Part shown: positions 27,382-36,154 of the stretch, in pieces | Layout of the letters: every line of letters begins with the position of its first letter | How positions within the stretch are numbered: the stretch's first letter is position 1 | Notes under the pieces: model-generated | The model's database searches: none | What the model saw: the letters and a program-made list of their open reading frames with translations, nothing else | Told to the model about the DNA's origin: nothing | Made by a program: the position numbers and the translations under genes | From: Ulvibacter sp047614245 | Lineage (GTDB): Bacteria; Bacteroidota; Bacteroidia; Flavobacteriales; Flavobacteriaceae | Reading direction: 5' to 3' | DNA: 64,000 nucleotides | Assembly: GCA_047614245.1 (NCBI GenBank) | Contig: JBLHIC010000003.1 | Span: forward strand, 1 to 64,000

Positions 27382-27690
27382 TCAGAATATCAACCAATAC
27401 GCTATACGCGCATCTGTAATTGACCAAGCACCAACAACAGCAGTGTTTCCATTAACTGCAACTAACGCTCCATTTTCATTGAAACTATAGCCACTAAAGT
27501 TACCGGTTTCCTCTTGGTCTGTCTCATAAAAGTTAGCAACCTGCCATTCGCCACTCTAAGCAAAATTTGCTACTTGTACTGCAGTAATACTAACATTTGC
27601 TTGACTTACATCATCTGAACTATTAGTGCATCCAATGACGAATAAAATAATGATGATAATTGATAAAAAAAATCCAATTTGCCTTTTCAT
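27382..27690 (-). pseudogene. Decayed small lipoprotein gene (lipocalin-like domain)
   Basis: Reading from the ATG at 27690 gives a good lipoprotein signal, MKRQIGFFLSIIIIILFVIGC (lipobox VIGC). An in-frame TAG occurs at 27558-27556. The same frame then continues with SGEWQVANFYETDQEETGNF, GYSFNENGALVAVNGNTAVV and GAWSIT until a TGA at 27384-27382. The part after the TAG aligns with the C-terminal domain of the neighbouring lipoprotein (DGTWYVTQYLNNGADETLDY, then GYNF, then GVWVVT). The domain is also cut short, lacking the second half (about 45 residues) seen in the neighbour. A premature stop plus truncation marks it as a pseudogene. A sequencing error could explain the stop but not the missing end. 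Confidence 0.8.
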
Positions 27691-27707
27691 AGCTTAAAAC
27701 TTATTGG

Positions 27708-28748
27708 TCAATTTTTCATAAATATTAAAGTATCCTCAATACTACCGCTGCTATCTCTAGTTATAAATGTAATTGTATTTTCAGTTTGACTTAAGACTTT
27801 ATAGGCATCATCATCGGCTCCATTTATAGGGCTGTCCATATCAAATTCAAAATTAAGCTGGTCATTTTGATAGGTCACTACCCAAACTCCATAAACAACT
27901 CCAGTTCCGCCATAAGCGTAGACCGTAATGCTATCTCGAAAATTAAAATTATATCCGAGATAATCTAAAGTCTCATCCGCTCCATTATTTAAATACTGCG
28001 TAACATACCAGGTTCCATCTTTCATAATATTTCTCAAGGCATCTACTTCTGGATTAATAACGCTTGCAGTTATCTGACAGTCTGTTTGAGCAAAAGCAGC
28101 TGATAATTCCTGATTATTAGATATTGTAATGACTTCGTTATTCACCAAAATTGTCATGTCATAATCAATAGCAATGAACGTATCTTCCGATAAATAAGTC
28201 AAATATTCGAACCATTCTACATTATTATTCATTGTAACCAATCCTGTCTGCTCGCTTAGAGAATTGTAAGTGAAGCACGAAATTGGATATAAAAACTCCA
28301 CGCAGGAATATGTATCATCTATAAAGTTTGGACAATTAGCTTGTAATGACTCCATATCCGTTAGACTATTAATAAGATCTACCGAGTAATCTTCATATAC
28401 AATCTCAATTGGAAAAACAATTTCAATCGTATCTGTGTCGTTCTGACTTTGGTCAAAAATTAATTGAATCGTTTGCAGATCAAAAATCGATTGAATAACT
28501 AGAATTTGTGAATTCACATGAACTGTCACGGGCAATTGTATTGAGAAACAACTATTTCCATCAATTAAGTCGTCTATCACCCCATTATTTTGAGAAGCAC
28601 TTACAAGCATTTGTCCAAGAATTGAGTTTCCTGTGATGGTCTCATCATTTGTTTCATCAATTAGGACACTTTCCTCCTTTTGGCAAGAAGAAAAAAGAAA
28701 CCCTACACAAAGTGCAAATAAACAAAAGATGCAAAGTTTCTTTATCAT
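27708..28748 (-). CDS. Lipoprotein with two repeat modules and a lipocalin-like domain
   Basis: A predicted lipoprotein of 346 residues, starting at MIKKLCIFCLFALCVGFLF with lipobox FSSC. I prefer the ATG at 28748 over 28775 because it puts the signal peptide at the terminus. Two tandem modules follow. The first runs from CFSIQLPVTVHVNSQI to LQANC, the second from CVEFLYPISCFTYNSL to FAQTDC. Each has a YPI/FPI-type strand, an IDYDMTILVNN or EIVYEDYSVDLIN strand, and a closing Cys. The C-terminal domain (KDGTWYVTQYLNN to SIEDTLIFMKN) looks lipocalin-like. Such repeat lipoproteins occur in Flavobacteriia. The gene diverges from an ECF sigma gene, suggesting but not proving that it belongs to that regulon. 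Confidence 0.85.
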   Translation of the reverse strand: MIKKLCIFCLFALCVGFLFSSCQKEESVLIDETNDETITGNSILGQMLVSASQNNGVIDDLIDGNSCFSIQLPVTVHVNSQILVIQSIFDLQTIQLIFDQSQNDTDTIEIVFPIEIVYEDYSVDLINSLTDMESLQANCPNFIDDTYSCVEFLYPISCFTYNSLSEQTGLVTMNNNVEWFEYLTYLSEDTFIAIDYDMTILVNNEVITISNNQELSAAFAQTDCQITASVINPEVDALRNIMKDGTWYVTQYLNNGADETLDYLGYNFNFRDSITVYAYGGTGVVYGVWVVTYQNDQLNFEFDMDSPINGADDDAYKVLSQTENTITFITRDSSGSIEDTLIFMKN

Positions 28749-28832
28749 AGCAATTAATTTTTGGGGCACTTTCATAATTAAAACAATTAAGCTTAAACAT
28801 ACCCTACCTAAACTAATGAAAAATATAATCTA

Positions 28833-28840
28833 TATATTTG
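28833..28840 (+). promoter_or_regulatory. Putative -7 box of the ECF sigma operon
   Basis: TATATTTG matches TAnnTTTG and lies 20 bases before the ATG at 28860. No TTG at the normal distance is seen. A near match (TATGTTTA, minus strand 28801-28794) could serve the divergent lipoprotein gene. Confidence 0.45.
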
Positions 28841-28859
28841 ATTCGCATATAATTTTTTT

Positions 28860-29369
28860 ATGGAGCAAAGCGATGATATTTGTAAGGAGGCAGTATTTCA
28901 GAGGGTATATAACAATTTAAACAAAGAGGTTTGGCGATTTATTTATTATAAATGTGGAGACTCGGCTCAAGCGGATGACTTAGTTCAAGATGCGTTTATA
29001 AAATTATGGAATAATTGCGCAAAAACCCCAATTGGTAAGGCCAAGTCATTTTTATATACTATTACTAGGAATGCATTTTTAAATCAGATAGCTCATAAAA
29101 AAGTAGTTCTCAATCACGCAAAATTACAGCCCTCGAAGATAAACAATGAATCACCCGATCATGTTTTGCAGCAGAAAGAATTCTACGAAAAAATTCAATC
29201 TGCAATTGCCAATTTAACTGAAGGACAGCGGACTGCATTTTTACTAAATCGGATTGAAGGAAAAAAGTACTCTGAAATTGCTGAGTTATTGAATCTATCG
29301 GTTAAAGCAGTAGAAAAAAGAATGAGTCTGGCCCTGAAGACACTAAGAAAAGAAATAGGTAATATTTAA
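28860..29369 (+). CDS. ECF-type RNA polymerase sigma factor
   Basis: A 169-residue sigma-70-family extracytoplasmic-function sigma factor. Region 2 is seen in FQRVYNNLNKEVWRFIYYKCGDSAQADDLVQDAFIKLW (split at residues about 13-50). Region 4 has the helix-turn-helix YSEIAELLNLSVKAVEKRMSLALKTLRKE near the end. No region 3 is present, as is normal. The next genes encode a FecR-type anti-sigma and a TonB-dependent receptor, the standard cell-surface signalling order. It would direct transcription of the receptor operon and perhaps the divergent lipoprotein. This is the Bacteroidota FecI-like group. Confidence 0.95.
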   Translation: MEQSDDICKEAVFQRVYNNLNKEVWRFIYYKCGDSAQADDLVQDAFIKLWNNCAKTPIGKAKSFLYTITRNAFLNQIAHKKVVLNHAKLQPSKINNESPDHVLQQKEFYEKIQSAIANLTEGQRTAFLLNRIEGKKYSEIAELLNLSVKAVEKRMSLALKTLRKEIGNI

Positions 29370-29423
29370 AATACTAAGTAGGGTATTTGCATTCTCGATT
29401 GTTTTAGCTAGGAAGAATAAATT

Positions 29424-30335
29424 ATGGATAAAGAATACATTTTGCATAAATGGATGAACGATGAAGCCTCGATAGATGAAATCGAACAGCTTAAATCGTC
29501 CCCAGACTATGTAACATATATGGAAATTGCCGAAGCTTCAGCAAAATTTGAAGCGCCAATTAATGATGTCGAGGCCAATTTTGATATTATAACTTCAAAA
29601 ATTAAGACCAAAATAAAAGTCCGAAAGCTTAATCCTCTTGTTACCGTTCTTAAGGTAGCCGCTGCTTTAGCGATTATTTTTGCCAGTTATATTTATTTTG
29701 ATAATTCTAATACTACTATCAGAACACAAATCGCTGAAAAACAAAACTTCTTACTTCCGGATAATTCAGAGGTAGTCCTTAATTCAAATTCCTCTATTGA
29801 ATACAATAAGAAAAAATGGAGTAAACAAAGAGAATTGACATTGGATGGAGAAGCATATTTTAAAGTTACAAAGGGTGCTACTTTTAATGTAAATACCTCC
29901 ACTGGAGCAGTAACCGTATTAGGGACACAGTTCAATGTATTTGCCAGAGATGAGGCTTTTTATATTAATTGTTATGAAGGCTTGGTGAGCGTAACCTTAA
30001 ATGACACCATAATTAAACTACCTGCTGGAGACAAGTTAATGATAGAAAATGGAGCCATACTAACGCATAGCAACAATACTTCAACTACAATTCCAAGTTG
30101 GACAACTAACGAAAGTAGCTTCAACAACACCAAAATAGCCAATGTATTAGAAGAATTAAAAAGACAATATCCTATTAAATTAACCGCAAAATTTAATGGT
30201 ACAGATCAACGTTTTACAGGAAGTTTCACTCACAGCGACCTCAACCTCGCATTGAAATCAATTTGTAACCCGCTGCATCTAGCGTATACTATTGAAGAAG
30301 AAAGTGTAACCATTTATGCAAAAGAAGGCCAATAA
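29424..30335 (+). CDS. FecR-family anti-sigma factor
   Basis: A 303-residue membrane protein that should hold the ECF factor inactive until the receptor signals. A short cytoplasmic part (KWMNDEASIDEIEQL) precedes one transmembrane helix (VTVLKVAAALAIIFASYIYF, about 73-92). The periplasmic FecR domain begins near residue 98 with TQIAEKQNFLLPDNSEVVLN and continues with TLDGEAYFKV, GTQFNVFAR and YEGLVSVTL. The C-terminal domain (SSFNNTKIANVLEELKRQY, TGSFTHSDLNLALKSICNPL) is the DUF4974 type that contacts the receptor's STN domain. It overlaps the receptor gene by 20 bases, consistent with coupled translation. Confidence 0.95.
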   Translation: MDKEYILHKWMNDEASIDEIEQLKSSPDYVTYMEIAEASAKFEAPINDVEANFDIITSKIKTKIKVRKLNPLVTVLKVAAALAIIFASYIYFDNSNTTIRTQIAEKQNFLLPDNSEVVLNSNSSIEYNKKKWSKQRELTLDGEAYFKVTKGATFNVNTSTGAVTVLGTQFNVFARDEAFYINCYEGLVSVTLNDTIIKLPAGDKLMIENGAILTHSNNTSTTIPSWTTNESSFNNTKIANVLEELKRQYPIKLTAKFNGTDQRFTGSFTHSDLNLALKSICNPLHLAYTIEEESVTIYAKEGQ

Positions 30336-32865
30336 ATGTAATTGTATCTTCCTTATTTTATATCTCCTTTTTAGTTGTAACGGCGTCTTCGCTCAAACAA
30401 TTAAGAAAACTGCTCTAAGTGAAATTTTCAACATTCTCGAGACAAAATTCGACATACGCATATCCTATGCCACCAATGAATTCGATGATATATATATAAA
30501 TCCGCCACCAGTTAATAGCTCTTTAGATAAAAGTTTAACTTATTTAGAACAAGAGACTCCCTATATTTTTACAAAAATAGACGAACGTTATATTACGGTT
30601 GTTTTAAGAGTTAAAGAAGAATTGCGTTGCGGAAGGATTATAGACGCAGGAACGAATATGCCGCTAGCAGGGGCGGAAATTACTGGTGTTGGTACTACTA
30701 CAACTAATTCTGAAGGTGTCTTTTATATATCAAATCACAACGATTCCGAAACAATCACTATTGCCTATATCGGTTTCAAAACTGTCAAAATACCATTTGA
30801 TAGAATTGGGGAAGACTGCCCCAATATACTCATGAAACCCGCTATTTCCTATTTAGATCAAGTAACACTCCAAAAATATTTTACAAGGGGAATTAGGAAG
30901 CAAGTGGATGGCTCGTTCGTTATTAACACCAACAATTTTGGCTTACTCCCTGGCCAAGTAAATGGTGATATATTACAAATCACCCAAGCCTTACCAGGAG
31001 TGGAAAGTGTAGACGAGACTATTTCAAATATCAACATTAGGGGAGGAACTCACGATGAGAATAATATTTTATGGGATGATATAAAAATGTATCAAAGCGG
31101 GCACTTCTTTGGCTTAATATCTGCGTTCAACCCAGATTTAACAAAGAAAGTTCGGGTTTATAAAAATGGCACAAATCCACGTTTTGGCGAAGGAGTTTCG
31201 GGAGTAATTGACATGCACTCTGAAAATAAGATTGCCGATTCATTTACAGGAGGTGCTGGTTTTGATCTAATTAACACGCATGCTTTTGCTGAAATCCCAG
31301 TCTCTAAATCTTTTGGAATACAGGTATCTGGTAGACGTTCAATAAATGATTTCTTAATGTCTCCAGTATTTGGCATTTATGAAGATAGAATCTTTCAAGA
31401 TACAGAAATCACAACCGCAGAGAATAACGCCACTAGCACAGAAATAACATCAGAAAATGATTTTAAATTCTATGATTTTAGTGTGAAAATTTTACTGGAT
31501 CTTTCTGAAAAATCTAGTTTCCGTGCAAATTTCTTAACCATTAAAAACGATTTAGAGTTTACTGAAACACTCTTGTCTTCATCAAATTCAGAAACGAGTA
31601 ACTTAAAACAAAGTAGTACAGTTGGAGGACTTTCTTGGCAACAACTCTGGACACCAAAGATTAAAACCAACCTCTTAGGATACGGGTCTTATTATCAGTT
31701 AAATTCAGTAAGCGAAGAGATTTTCACAACTCAGAAGTTAACTCAGGAAAACGAAGTGCTGGAAGTTGGATTGAAACTAGACGGTTTTATAACTCTTTCA
31801 GATAAAACACAACTTCAAGCTGGATATCACTTTTCTGAAACGGGAATTGCAAATACTCAGGACGTCAACCTCCCCAGATTTAGGAGCTTTCAAAAGGATG
31901 TTCTAAGAACCCATATTGTATTTGCAAATATTGGATTCACAACGTTTGCAAATAAAACAAAGCTAAATATTGGTTTTCGAGCAAATTATTTTACCAAATT
32001 AAATAGAGTTCTATTCGAGCCTAGATTTACCTTACATCATAAACTCGGAAGCGGATTTTCTACTGAAATCTTAGGAGAGTTTAAAAGTCAGAGTACAACA
32101 CAACGGATCGACTTTGATAGTGATTTTCTGGGCGTAGAAAAAAGGCGTTGGGTATTGGCTGATAACGATGGAGTCCCCTTAATACAAAGCAAACAAATTT
32201 CAGCTGGACTCGTATACAACAAGTTAAATTGGTTTGTAAACTTAGAAGGTTTCTACAAGCAAGTGAAAGGGGTAACGTCTAGAAATCAAGGTTTTCAGAA
32301 TCAATTCCAATTCGCTCAAGAACAAGGCAATTATTCGTCTCACGGATTAGAATTTGTTCTTAATAAAAAAACCAAGTCATTCAGCACCTGGCTAAGTTAT
32401 CTGTTGATGAAAAACGACTATAATTTTGAAACTTTAAATCCGTCTGAATTTCCGAGCAATTTCGATGTCAGACATACCGCGACTATTGCGAGTACTTATA
32501 CCCATAAAAAACTTAAGGTAGCGCTGGGTATTAATTGGCACAGTGGGAAACCATTCACGAAACCATTGGCCAGTGAGGAAGTTATCTTTGATAATGGCAC
32601 TCAAATAATTCAATATGACACTCCAAATAATGAGCGACTCCCTAATTATTTTAGAACAAATCTTTCAGCAGAATATTTATGGGATTTTTCAGAAAAAATA
32701 AAAGGTAAATTCAATGTGGCCATCTTAAACATATTAAACACAAAGAACAAGCTTAATCGTCGCTATTCAATAGATACAGATGAAAATAACCAATTTCGTA
32801 TAAACCAAATTGATGAAATTTCTTTAGGTATTACTCCCAATTTTTCATTTCAATTGCTTTTCTAA
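30316..32865 (+). CDS. TonB-dependent receptor with N-terminal signalling-type domain
   Basis: An 849-residue outer-membrane receptor. After a signal peptide (ends near VFAQ) come a secretin/TonB short N-terminal-like segment (ALSEIFNILETKFDIRISYA, about 31-95) and a carboxypeptidase-regulatory-like segment. The latter spans RIIDAGTNMPLAGAEITGVG to YIGFKTVKI. The plug domain has VNGDILQITQALPGVESVDE, NINIRGGTHDENNILWDDI and GEGVSGVIDMHS. The barrel fills the rest and ends in GITPNFSFQLLF with a C-terminal Phe. Being after FecR and sigma, it can sense as well as transport its ligand. No SusD-like partner follows, so it is unlikely to be a polysaccharide-utilization receptor. The ligand (siderophore or other) is not visible. 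Confidence 0.95.
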   Translation: MQKKANKCNCIFLILYLLFSCNGVFAQTIKKTALSEIFNILETKFDIRISYATNEFDDIYINPPPVNSSLDKSLTYLEQETPYIFTKIDERYITVVLRVKEELRCGRIIDAGTNMPLAGAEITGVGTTTTNSEGVFYISNHNDSETITIAYIGFKTVKIPFDRIGEDCPNILMKPAISYLDQVTLQKYFTRGIRKQVDGSFVINTNNFGLLPGQVNGDILQITQALPGVESVDETISNINIRGGTHDENNILWDDIKMYQSGHFFGLISAFNPDLTKKVRVYKNGTNPRFGEGVSGVIDMHSENKIADSFTGGAGFDLINTHAFAEIPVSKSFGIQVSGRRSINDFLMSPVFGIYEDRIFQDTEITTAENNATSTEITSENDFKFYDFSVKILLDLSEKSSFRANFLTIKNDLEFTETLLSSSNSETSNLKQSSTVGGLSWQQLWTPKIKTNLLGYGSYYQLNSVSEEIFTTQKLTQENEVLEVGLKLDGFITLSDKTQLQAGYHFSETGIANTQDVNLPRFRSFQKDVLRTHIVFANIGFTTFANKTKLNIGFRANYFTKLNRVLFEPRFTLHHKLGSGFSTEILGEFKSQSTTQRIDFDSDFLGVEKRRWVLADNDGVPLIQSKQISAGLVYNKLNWFVNLEGFYKQVKGVTSRNQGFQNQFQFAQEQGNYSSHGLEFVLNKKTKSFSTWLSYLLMKNDYNFETLNPSEFPSNFDVRHTATIASTYTHKKLKVALGINWHSGKPFTKPLASEEVIFDNGTQIIQYDTPNNERLPNYFRTNLSAEYLWDFSEKIKGKFNVAILNILNTKNKLNRRYSIDTDENNQFRINQIDEISLGITPNFSFQLLF

Positions 32866-32910
32866 AGTAGCATTCAAATTGGTAATACGACCTTACATCA
32901 TAAATTAGTA

Positions 32911-34692
32911 TTACATACGCTCCGGAACATTTATTCCTAATAGAGAAAATGCAGATTTAATAACTTCCGAAACTGCTCTGGCAAGTTTCACTCTAAAGCC
33001 TTTTTCTAAATCGGTATCGGCAGCTAATATGGATACGTTTTGATAAAAGGAATTAAACTCCTTCACTAATTCATAAGTGTAATTGGCGACTAGCGCCGGA
33101 CTGTAATTATCGGCTGCTTGCTGAATTACTTCTGGATATAATTGCAACATTTTAATAACCGCCTTCTCTTTAACATGCAATTGATAGTCCAATACAGAAA
33201 GCTTATCAGCAGGCCCAGCTTTTCTTAGAATTGACTGAATACGGGCATAGGTGTATTGAATAAATGGACCAGTGTTTCCTTGAAAATCAACACTCTCTTC
33301 TGGGTTGAAAAGAATTCGCTTTTTAGGATCAACTTTTAAGATATAATATTTTAGGGCACCTAATCCAATGGCATGATACAAGTCTTCTTTTTCTTCAATC
33401 GAAAAGTCATCAATTTTACCCAATTCCTCGCTAATCGTTTTAGCAGTTTGTGTCATTTCAAAAATTAAATCATCTGCATCCACGACCGTTCCTTCGCGGC
33501 TTTTCATTTTCCCTGATGGCAGATCTACCATCCCGTAACTTAAATGATATAAATGCTTCGCCCAATCGAAACCTAATTTTTTTAGAATTAAAAACAACAC
33601 TTGAAAATGATACTCCTGCTCATTTCCAACAGTATAAATCATTCCTTTTACATCTGGAAAATCCTTAACACGCTGAATAGCCGTTCCAATGTCCTGGGTC
33701 ATATATACGGCAGTACCGTCACTTCTCAAAACAATCTTCTCATCCAACCCCTCATTTGTCAAATCACACCAAACAGAACCATCGTCTTTTCTAAAAAATA
33801 CACCAGATGAAAGCCCTTCCTCTACAAATTCTTTCCCCAAGAGATAGGTGCTGCTTTCATAATAGAGTTTATCGAAGTCTACACCAATATCTTTATAAGT
33901 TTGATCAAAGCCTTTATATACCCAATCATTCATTTCTCTCCAAAGCGCTACGGTATCATCGTTTCCAGCTTCCCACTTTAGTAACATATCCTTGGCTGAC
34001 AATAAGATTGGGGCATTAGCTTTAGCGTCCTCTTCGGTTTTACCTTCGGCAACCAGTGTGGCTACTTCCTTTTTATATTCTTTGTCAAATTTTACGTAGT
34101 AATTCCCAACTAACTTATCGCCCTTTAATCCAGTAGACTTGGGAGTTTCATTATTCCCGAAGCGTTTCCAAGCCAGCATACTCTTACAAATATGGATGCC
34201 TCTATCGTTAACAATTTGAGTTTTATATACCGTTTTTCCCGAAGCTTTTAAAATTTCAGAAACACTATATCCAAGTAATACATTTCGAACATGGCCTAAA
34301 TGCAAGGGTTTGTTTGTATTTGGTGAAGAATACTCCACCATCATAGCTTCTCCGCTTGGTTTCCTCTTTCCGAAGTCTGAAAAACTTGAAATACTATTAA
34401 AAAATTTCAAATAATATGAGTCACTAAGAACAAGATTTAAGAACCCTTTTACCACATTAAATTTTGAAACTTCAGCTACATTATCAACTAAATAACCTCC
34501 AATAGCTTCTCCTATTATCGCCGGATTTCCTTTTACAACCCTTAGTATTGGAAATACCACAACCGTAATATCACCCTCAAACTCCTTGCGGGTCGCTTGA
34601 AATTCGATTGTTTCAAGAGCTACATCATAAATTTGAGCAATCGCATTTTTAATTTGATTGCTAAGTGTTTCCTGTAAGTTTGGTGTCGACAT
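32911..34692 (-). CDS. argS: Arginyl-tRNA synthetase
   Basis: Class I synthetase that charges tRNA-Arg. The 593-residue protein has the N-terminal Arg-specific domain (1-110), then the HIGH-type motif in EYSSPNTNKPLHLGHVRNVLLG, and the catalytic half with IVNDRGIHICKSMLAW. The KMSKS-equivalent appears as SGKMKSREGTVV. FQGNTGPFIQYTYARIQSILRK leads to the C-terminal anticodon-binding domain with FNSFYQNVSIL and ERM at the end. No truncation is seen. It is convergent with the TonB receptor, and the 45-bp gap carries only a weak 7-bp inverted repeat. Confidence 0.98.
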   Translation of the reverse strand: MSTPNLQETLSNQIKNAIAQIYDVALETIEFQATRKEFEGDITVVVFPILRVVKGNPAIIGEAIGGYLVDNVAEVSKFNVVKGFLNLVLSDSYYLKFFNSISSFSDFGKRKPSGEAMMVEYSSPNTNKPLHLGHVRNVLLGYSVSEILKASGKTVYKTQIVNDRGIHICKSMLAWKRFGNNETPKSTGLKGDKLVGNYYVKFDKEYKKEVATLVAEGKTEEDAKANAPILLSAKDMLLKWEAGNDDTVALWREMNDWVYKGFDQTYKDIGVDFDKLYYESSTYLLGKEFVEEGLSSGVFFRKDDGSVWCDLTNEGLDEKIVLRSDGTAVYMTQDIGTAIQRVKDFPDVKGMIYTVGNEQEYHFQVLFLILKKLGFDWAKHLYHLSYGMVDLPSGKMKSREGTVVDADDLIFEMTQTAKTISEELGKIDDFSIEEKEDLYHAIGLGALKYYILKVDPKKRILFNPEESVDFQGNTGPFIQYTYARIQSILRKAGPADKLSVLDYQLHVKEKAVIKMLQLYPEVIQQAADNYSPALVANYTYELVKEFNSFYQNVSILAADTDLEKGFRVKLARAVSEVIKSAFSLLGINVPERM

Positions 34693-34723
34693 TATCTAAG
34701 TACTACAAACAATTAATAAAAAG

Positions 34724-34749
34724 AACACCTTAGCCAAGGCTTGGGTGTT
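34724..34749 (-). terminator. Hairpin with T tract upstream of argS
   Basis: A stem of about 12 bp with two mismatches (AACACCCAAGCC / GGCTAAGGTGTT on the minus strand, 2-nt loop) is followed by TTCTTTTTATT. It most simply ends the upstream small-gene transcript. It could instead be a leader hairpin of argS, because a perfect -7 box lies immediately upstream at 34756-34763. Confidence 0.6.
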
Positions 34750-34755
34750 AGAAGG

Positions 34756-34763
34756 CAAATATA
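34756..34763 (-). promoter_or_regulatory. Putative -7 box of argS
   Basis: Minus-strand TATATTTG matches TAnnTTTG. No TTG is found 17-23 bp upstream. If used, transcription would begin just at the hairpin at 34749-34724. Confidence 0.45.
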
Positions 34764-34893
34764 CAAGAATTTTAAGCTATAGAATCACTGATGGAATGGA
34801 TAATCAATACTGTTATAAGCGTATAAGTTACATCCAGCCATCTCACTTTTGCAAATCTCTAACAAGCATTTCAACAGAACATATAGTAGTTGT

Positions 34894-35100
34894 TCATCTG
34901 CGGTTTTTAGCAAAAACTGCTGCAAGTAAGGCTAAGACTCCTAGGCCAATCATCCCTAAAGTCTGATTCGTTAAACCATCTTCTGCGGAAACCTCAAAAA
35001 TGCCAATGGACAAAACCTCTTGAGGCATAAACGCATTATAAAGACCAAACACAATCAAAACGATACCGACTATTACTAATACGAGTTTCAATATTCTCAT
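34894..35100 (-). CDS. Small two-helix membrane protein
   Basis: I do not recognise this 68-residue protein. It has two hydrophobic helices (LVLVIVGIVLIVFGLY near the start, TLGMIGLGVLALLAAVF at the end) joined by a short loop rich in acidic residues (VSAEDG). It ends in a basic AKNRR tail, so the ends are likely cytoplasmic. It lies 49 bp after the CtlX-like gene and on the same strand, so it is probably co-transcribed with it. I rate it a real gene because of the coherent two-helix structure and the position between functional genes. Confidence 0.75.
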   Translation of the reverse strand: MRILKLVLVIVGIVLIVFGLYNAFMPQEVLSIGIFEVSAEDGLTNQTLGMIGLGVLALLAAVFAKNRR

Positions 35101-35149
35101 CCTGGAATTTTTAAGTTTAATAAAGGCACCTGTTTTTTTTAAATGTTGA

Positions 35150-36079
35150 TTATTTTTTCGGAAGAAAAACCTCAGCCATCATACATCTAGCGCTACCTCC
35201 ACCACAAGTTTCGATAGTAGTTAGATCGCTACTTAGTATCTCACAATGTTTCTCAATGGCTGCAATTTGATCTTGCCTTAGGCTTTTATGTGCCGCAAGA
35301 CTCATAACCATATATTTCTTGTCTGCTCCTTTAACCTGAAGCATATTGCCCGCGAATTGATGCATCTGGGCTTCGGTAATTATAATAATTTCTTTTCCCG
35401 TTTCTTTCAACTGCTGCATTACATGCTTCTTTTCCATTTTGTCGTCGATAGCATCTAGACAAATCACGGCAAAGTTTTCGGCAAGAGCCATCATCACATT
35501 AGTATGATAAATGGGCATTCTATTTCCATTTACGGTTTGGTTTGCAGTAAAAATAACTGGGAAGCAATCAAAATCCTCACAAAACTCAATCACCAATTCC
35601 TCATCCGCACGTGCAGATAATGCACAGTACACTTTATTATGAACACGATCTAGAAGTAAACTTCCAGTACCTTCGAGATAGAATCCTTCGTCTTCGGCAG
35701 GCGTATAATCCATAAAACCCTCTATGACAAACCCTTCAGACTCCAATCTATTAATTACTTCCTCGCGTCTTTCTCTGCGTCGGTTCACCGCAAACATTGG
35801 ATACAAACCAACCGTTCCACTTGCGTGAAAACTCACCCAGTTATTTGGAAATATGGAATCTGGTGTATCCTGTTGAAGATCATCATTTTCAACTATAACA
35901 TTCACCCCCACTCGACACAACTCCGCAACGAAAACATCAAACTCGGCTTGAGCCTTGGTATTTATTTCACTGTTTTTGAGATCGAGATCTTCTTGGAAAT
36001 AATTGTTTACAGCCGTCTCTTCATTCATACGGAATGCTACCGGACGGATCATTAAAATAGTATCGGTAATTTGTTTCAT
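35150..36079 (-). CDS. ctlX: Citrulline/arginine-type amidinohydrolase (CtlX-like)
   Basis: A 309-residue member of the guanidino-group-modifying enzyme superfamily, CtlX branch. Named members are linked to citrulline utilization. Signatures are DTILMIRPVAFRMNEETAVNNYFQ (split), DSIFPNNWVSFH, GTGSLLLDRVHNKVY and YHTNVMMALA (catalytic His region). TCGGGSARCMMAEVFLP at the C terminus supplies the nucleophile Cys. The catalytic residues therefore look intact. It makes an operon with the small two-helix protein. Another superfamily member is 2.2 kb away at 38268-39179 and argS is next downstream, so arginine or citrulline turnover is a reasonable theme. The true substrate is inference. Confidence 0.88.
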   Translation of the reverse strand: MKQITDTILMIRPVAFRMNEETAVNNYFQEDLDLKNSEINTKAQAEFDVFVAELCRVGVNVIVENDDLQQDTPDSIFPNNWVSFHASGTVGLYPMFAVNRRRERREEVINRLESEGFVIEGFMDYTPAEDEGFYLEGTGSLLLDRVHNKVYCALSARADEELVIEFCEDFDCFPVIFTANQTVNGNRMPIYHTNVMMALAENFAVICLDAIDDKMEKKHVMQQLKETGKEIIIITEAQMHQFAGNMLQVKGADKKYMVMSLAAHKSLRQDQIAAIEKHCEILSSDLTTIETCGGGSARCMMAEVFLPKK

Positions 36080-36154
36080 ATATCGAAATTAACACCTTCA
36101 AAAATACGCAAAAAAGGACGCTATGAGAATGATATATTTCGTAAAAAATAATCT

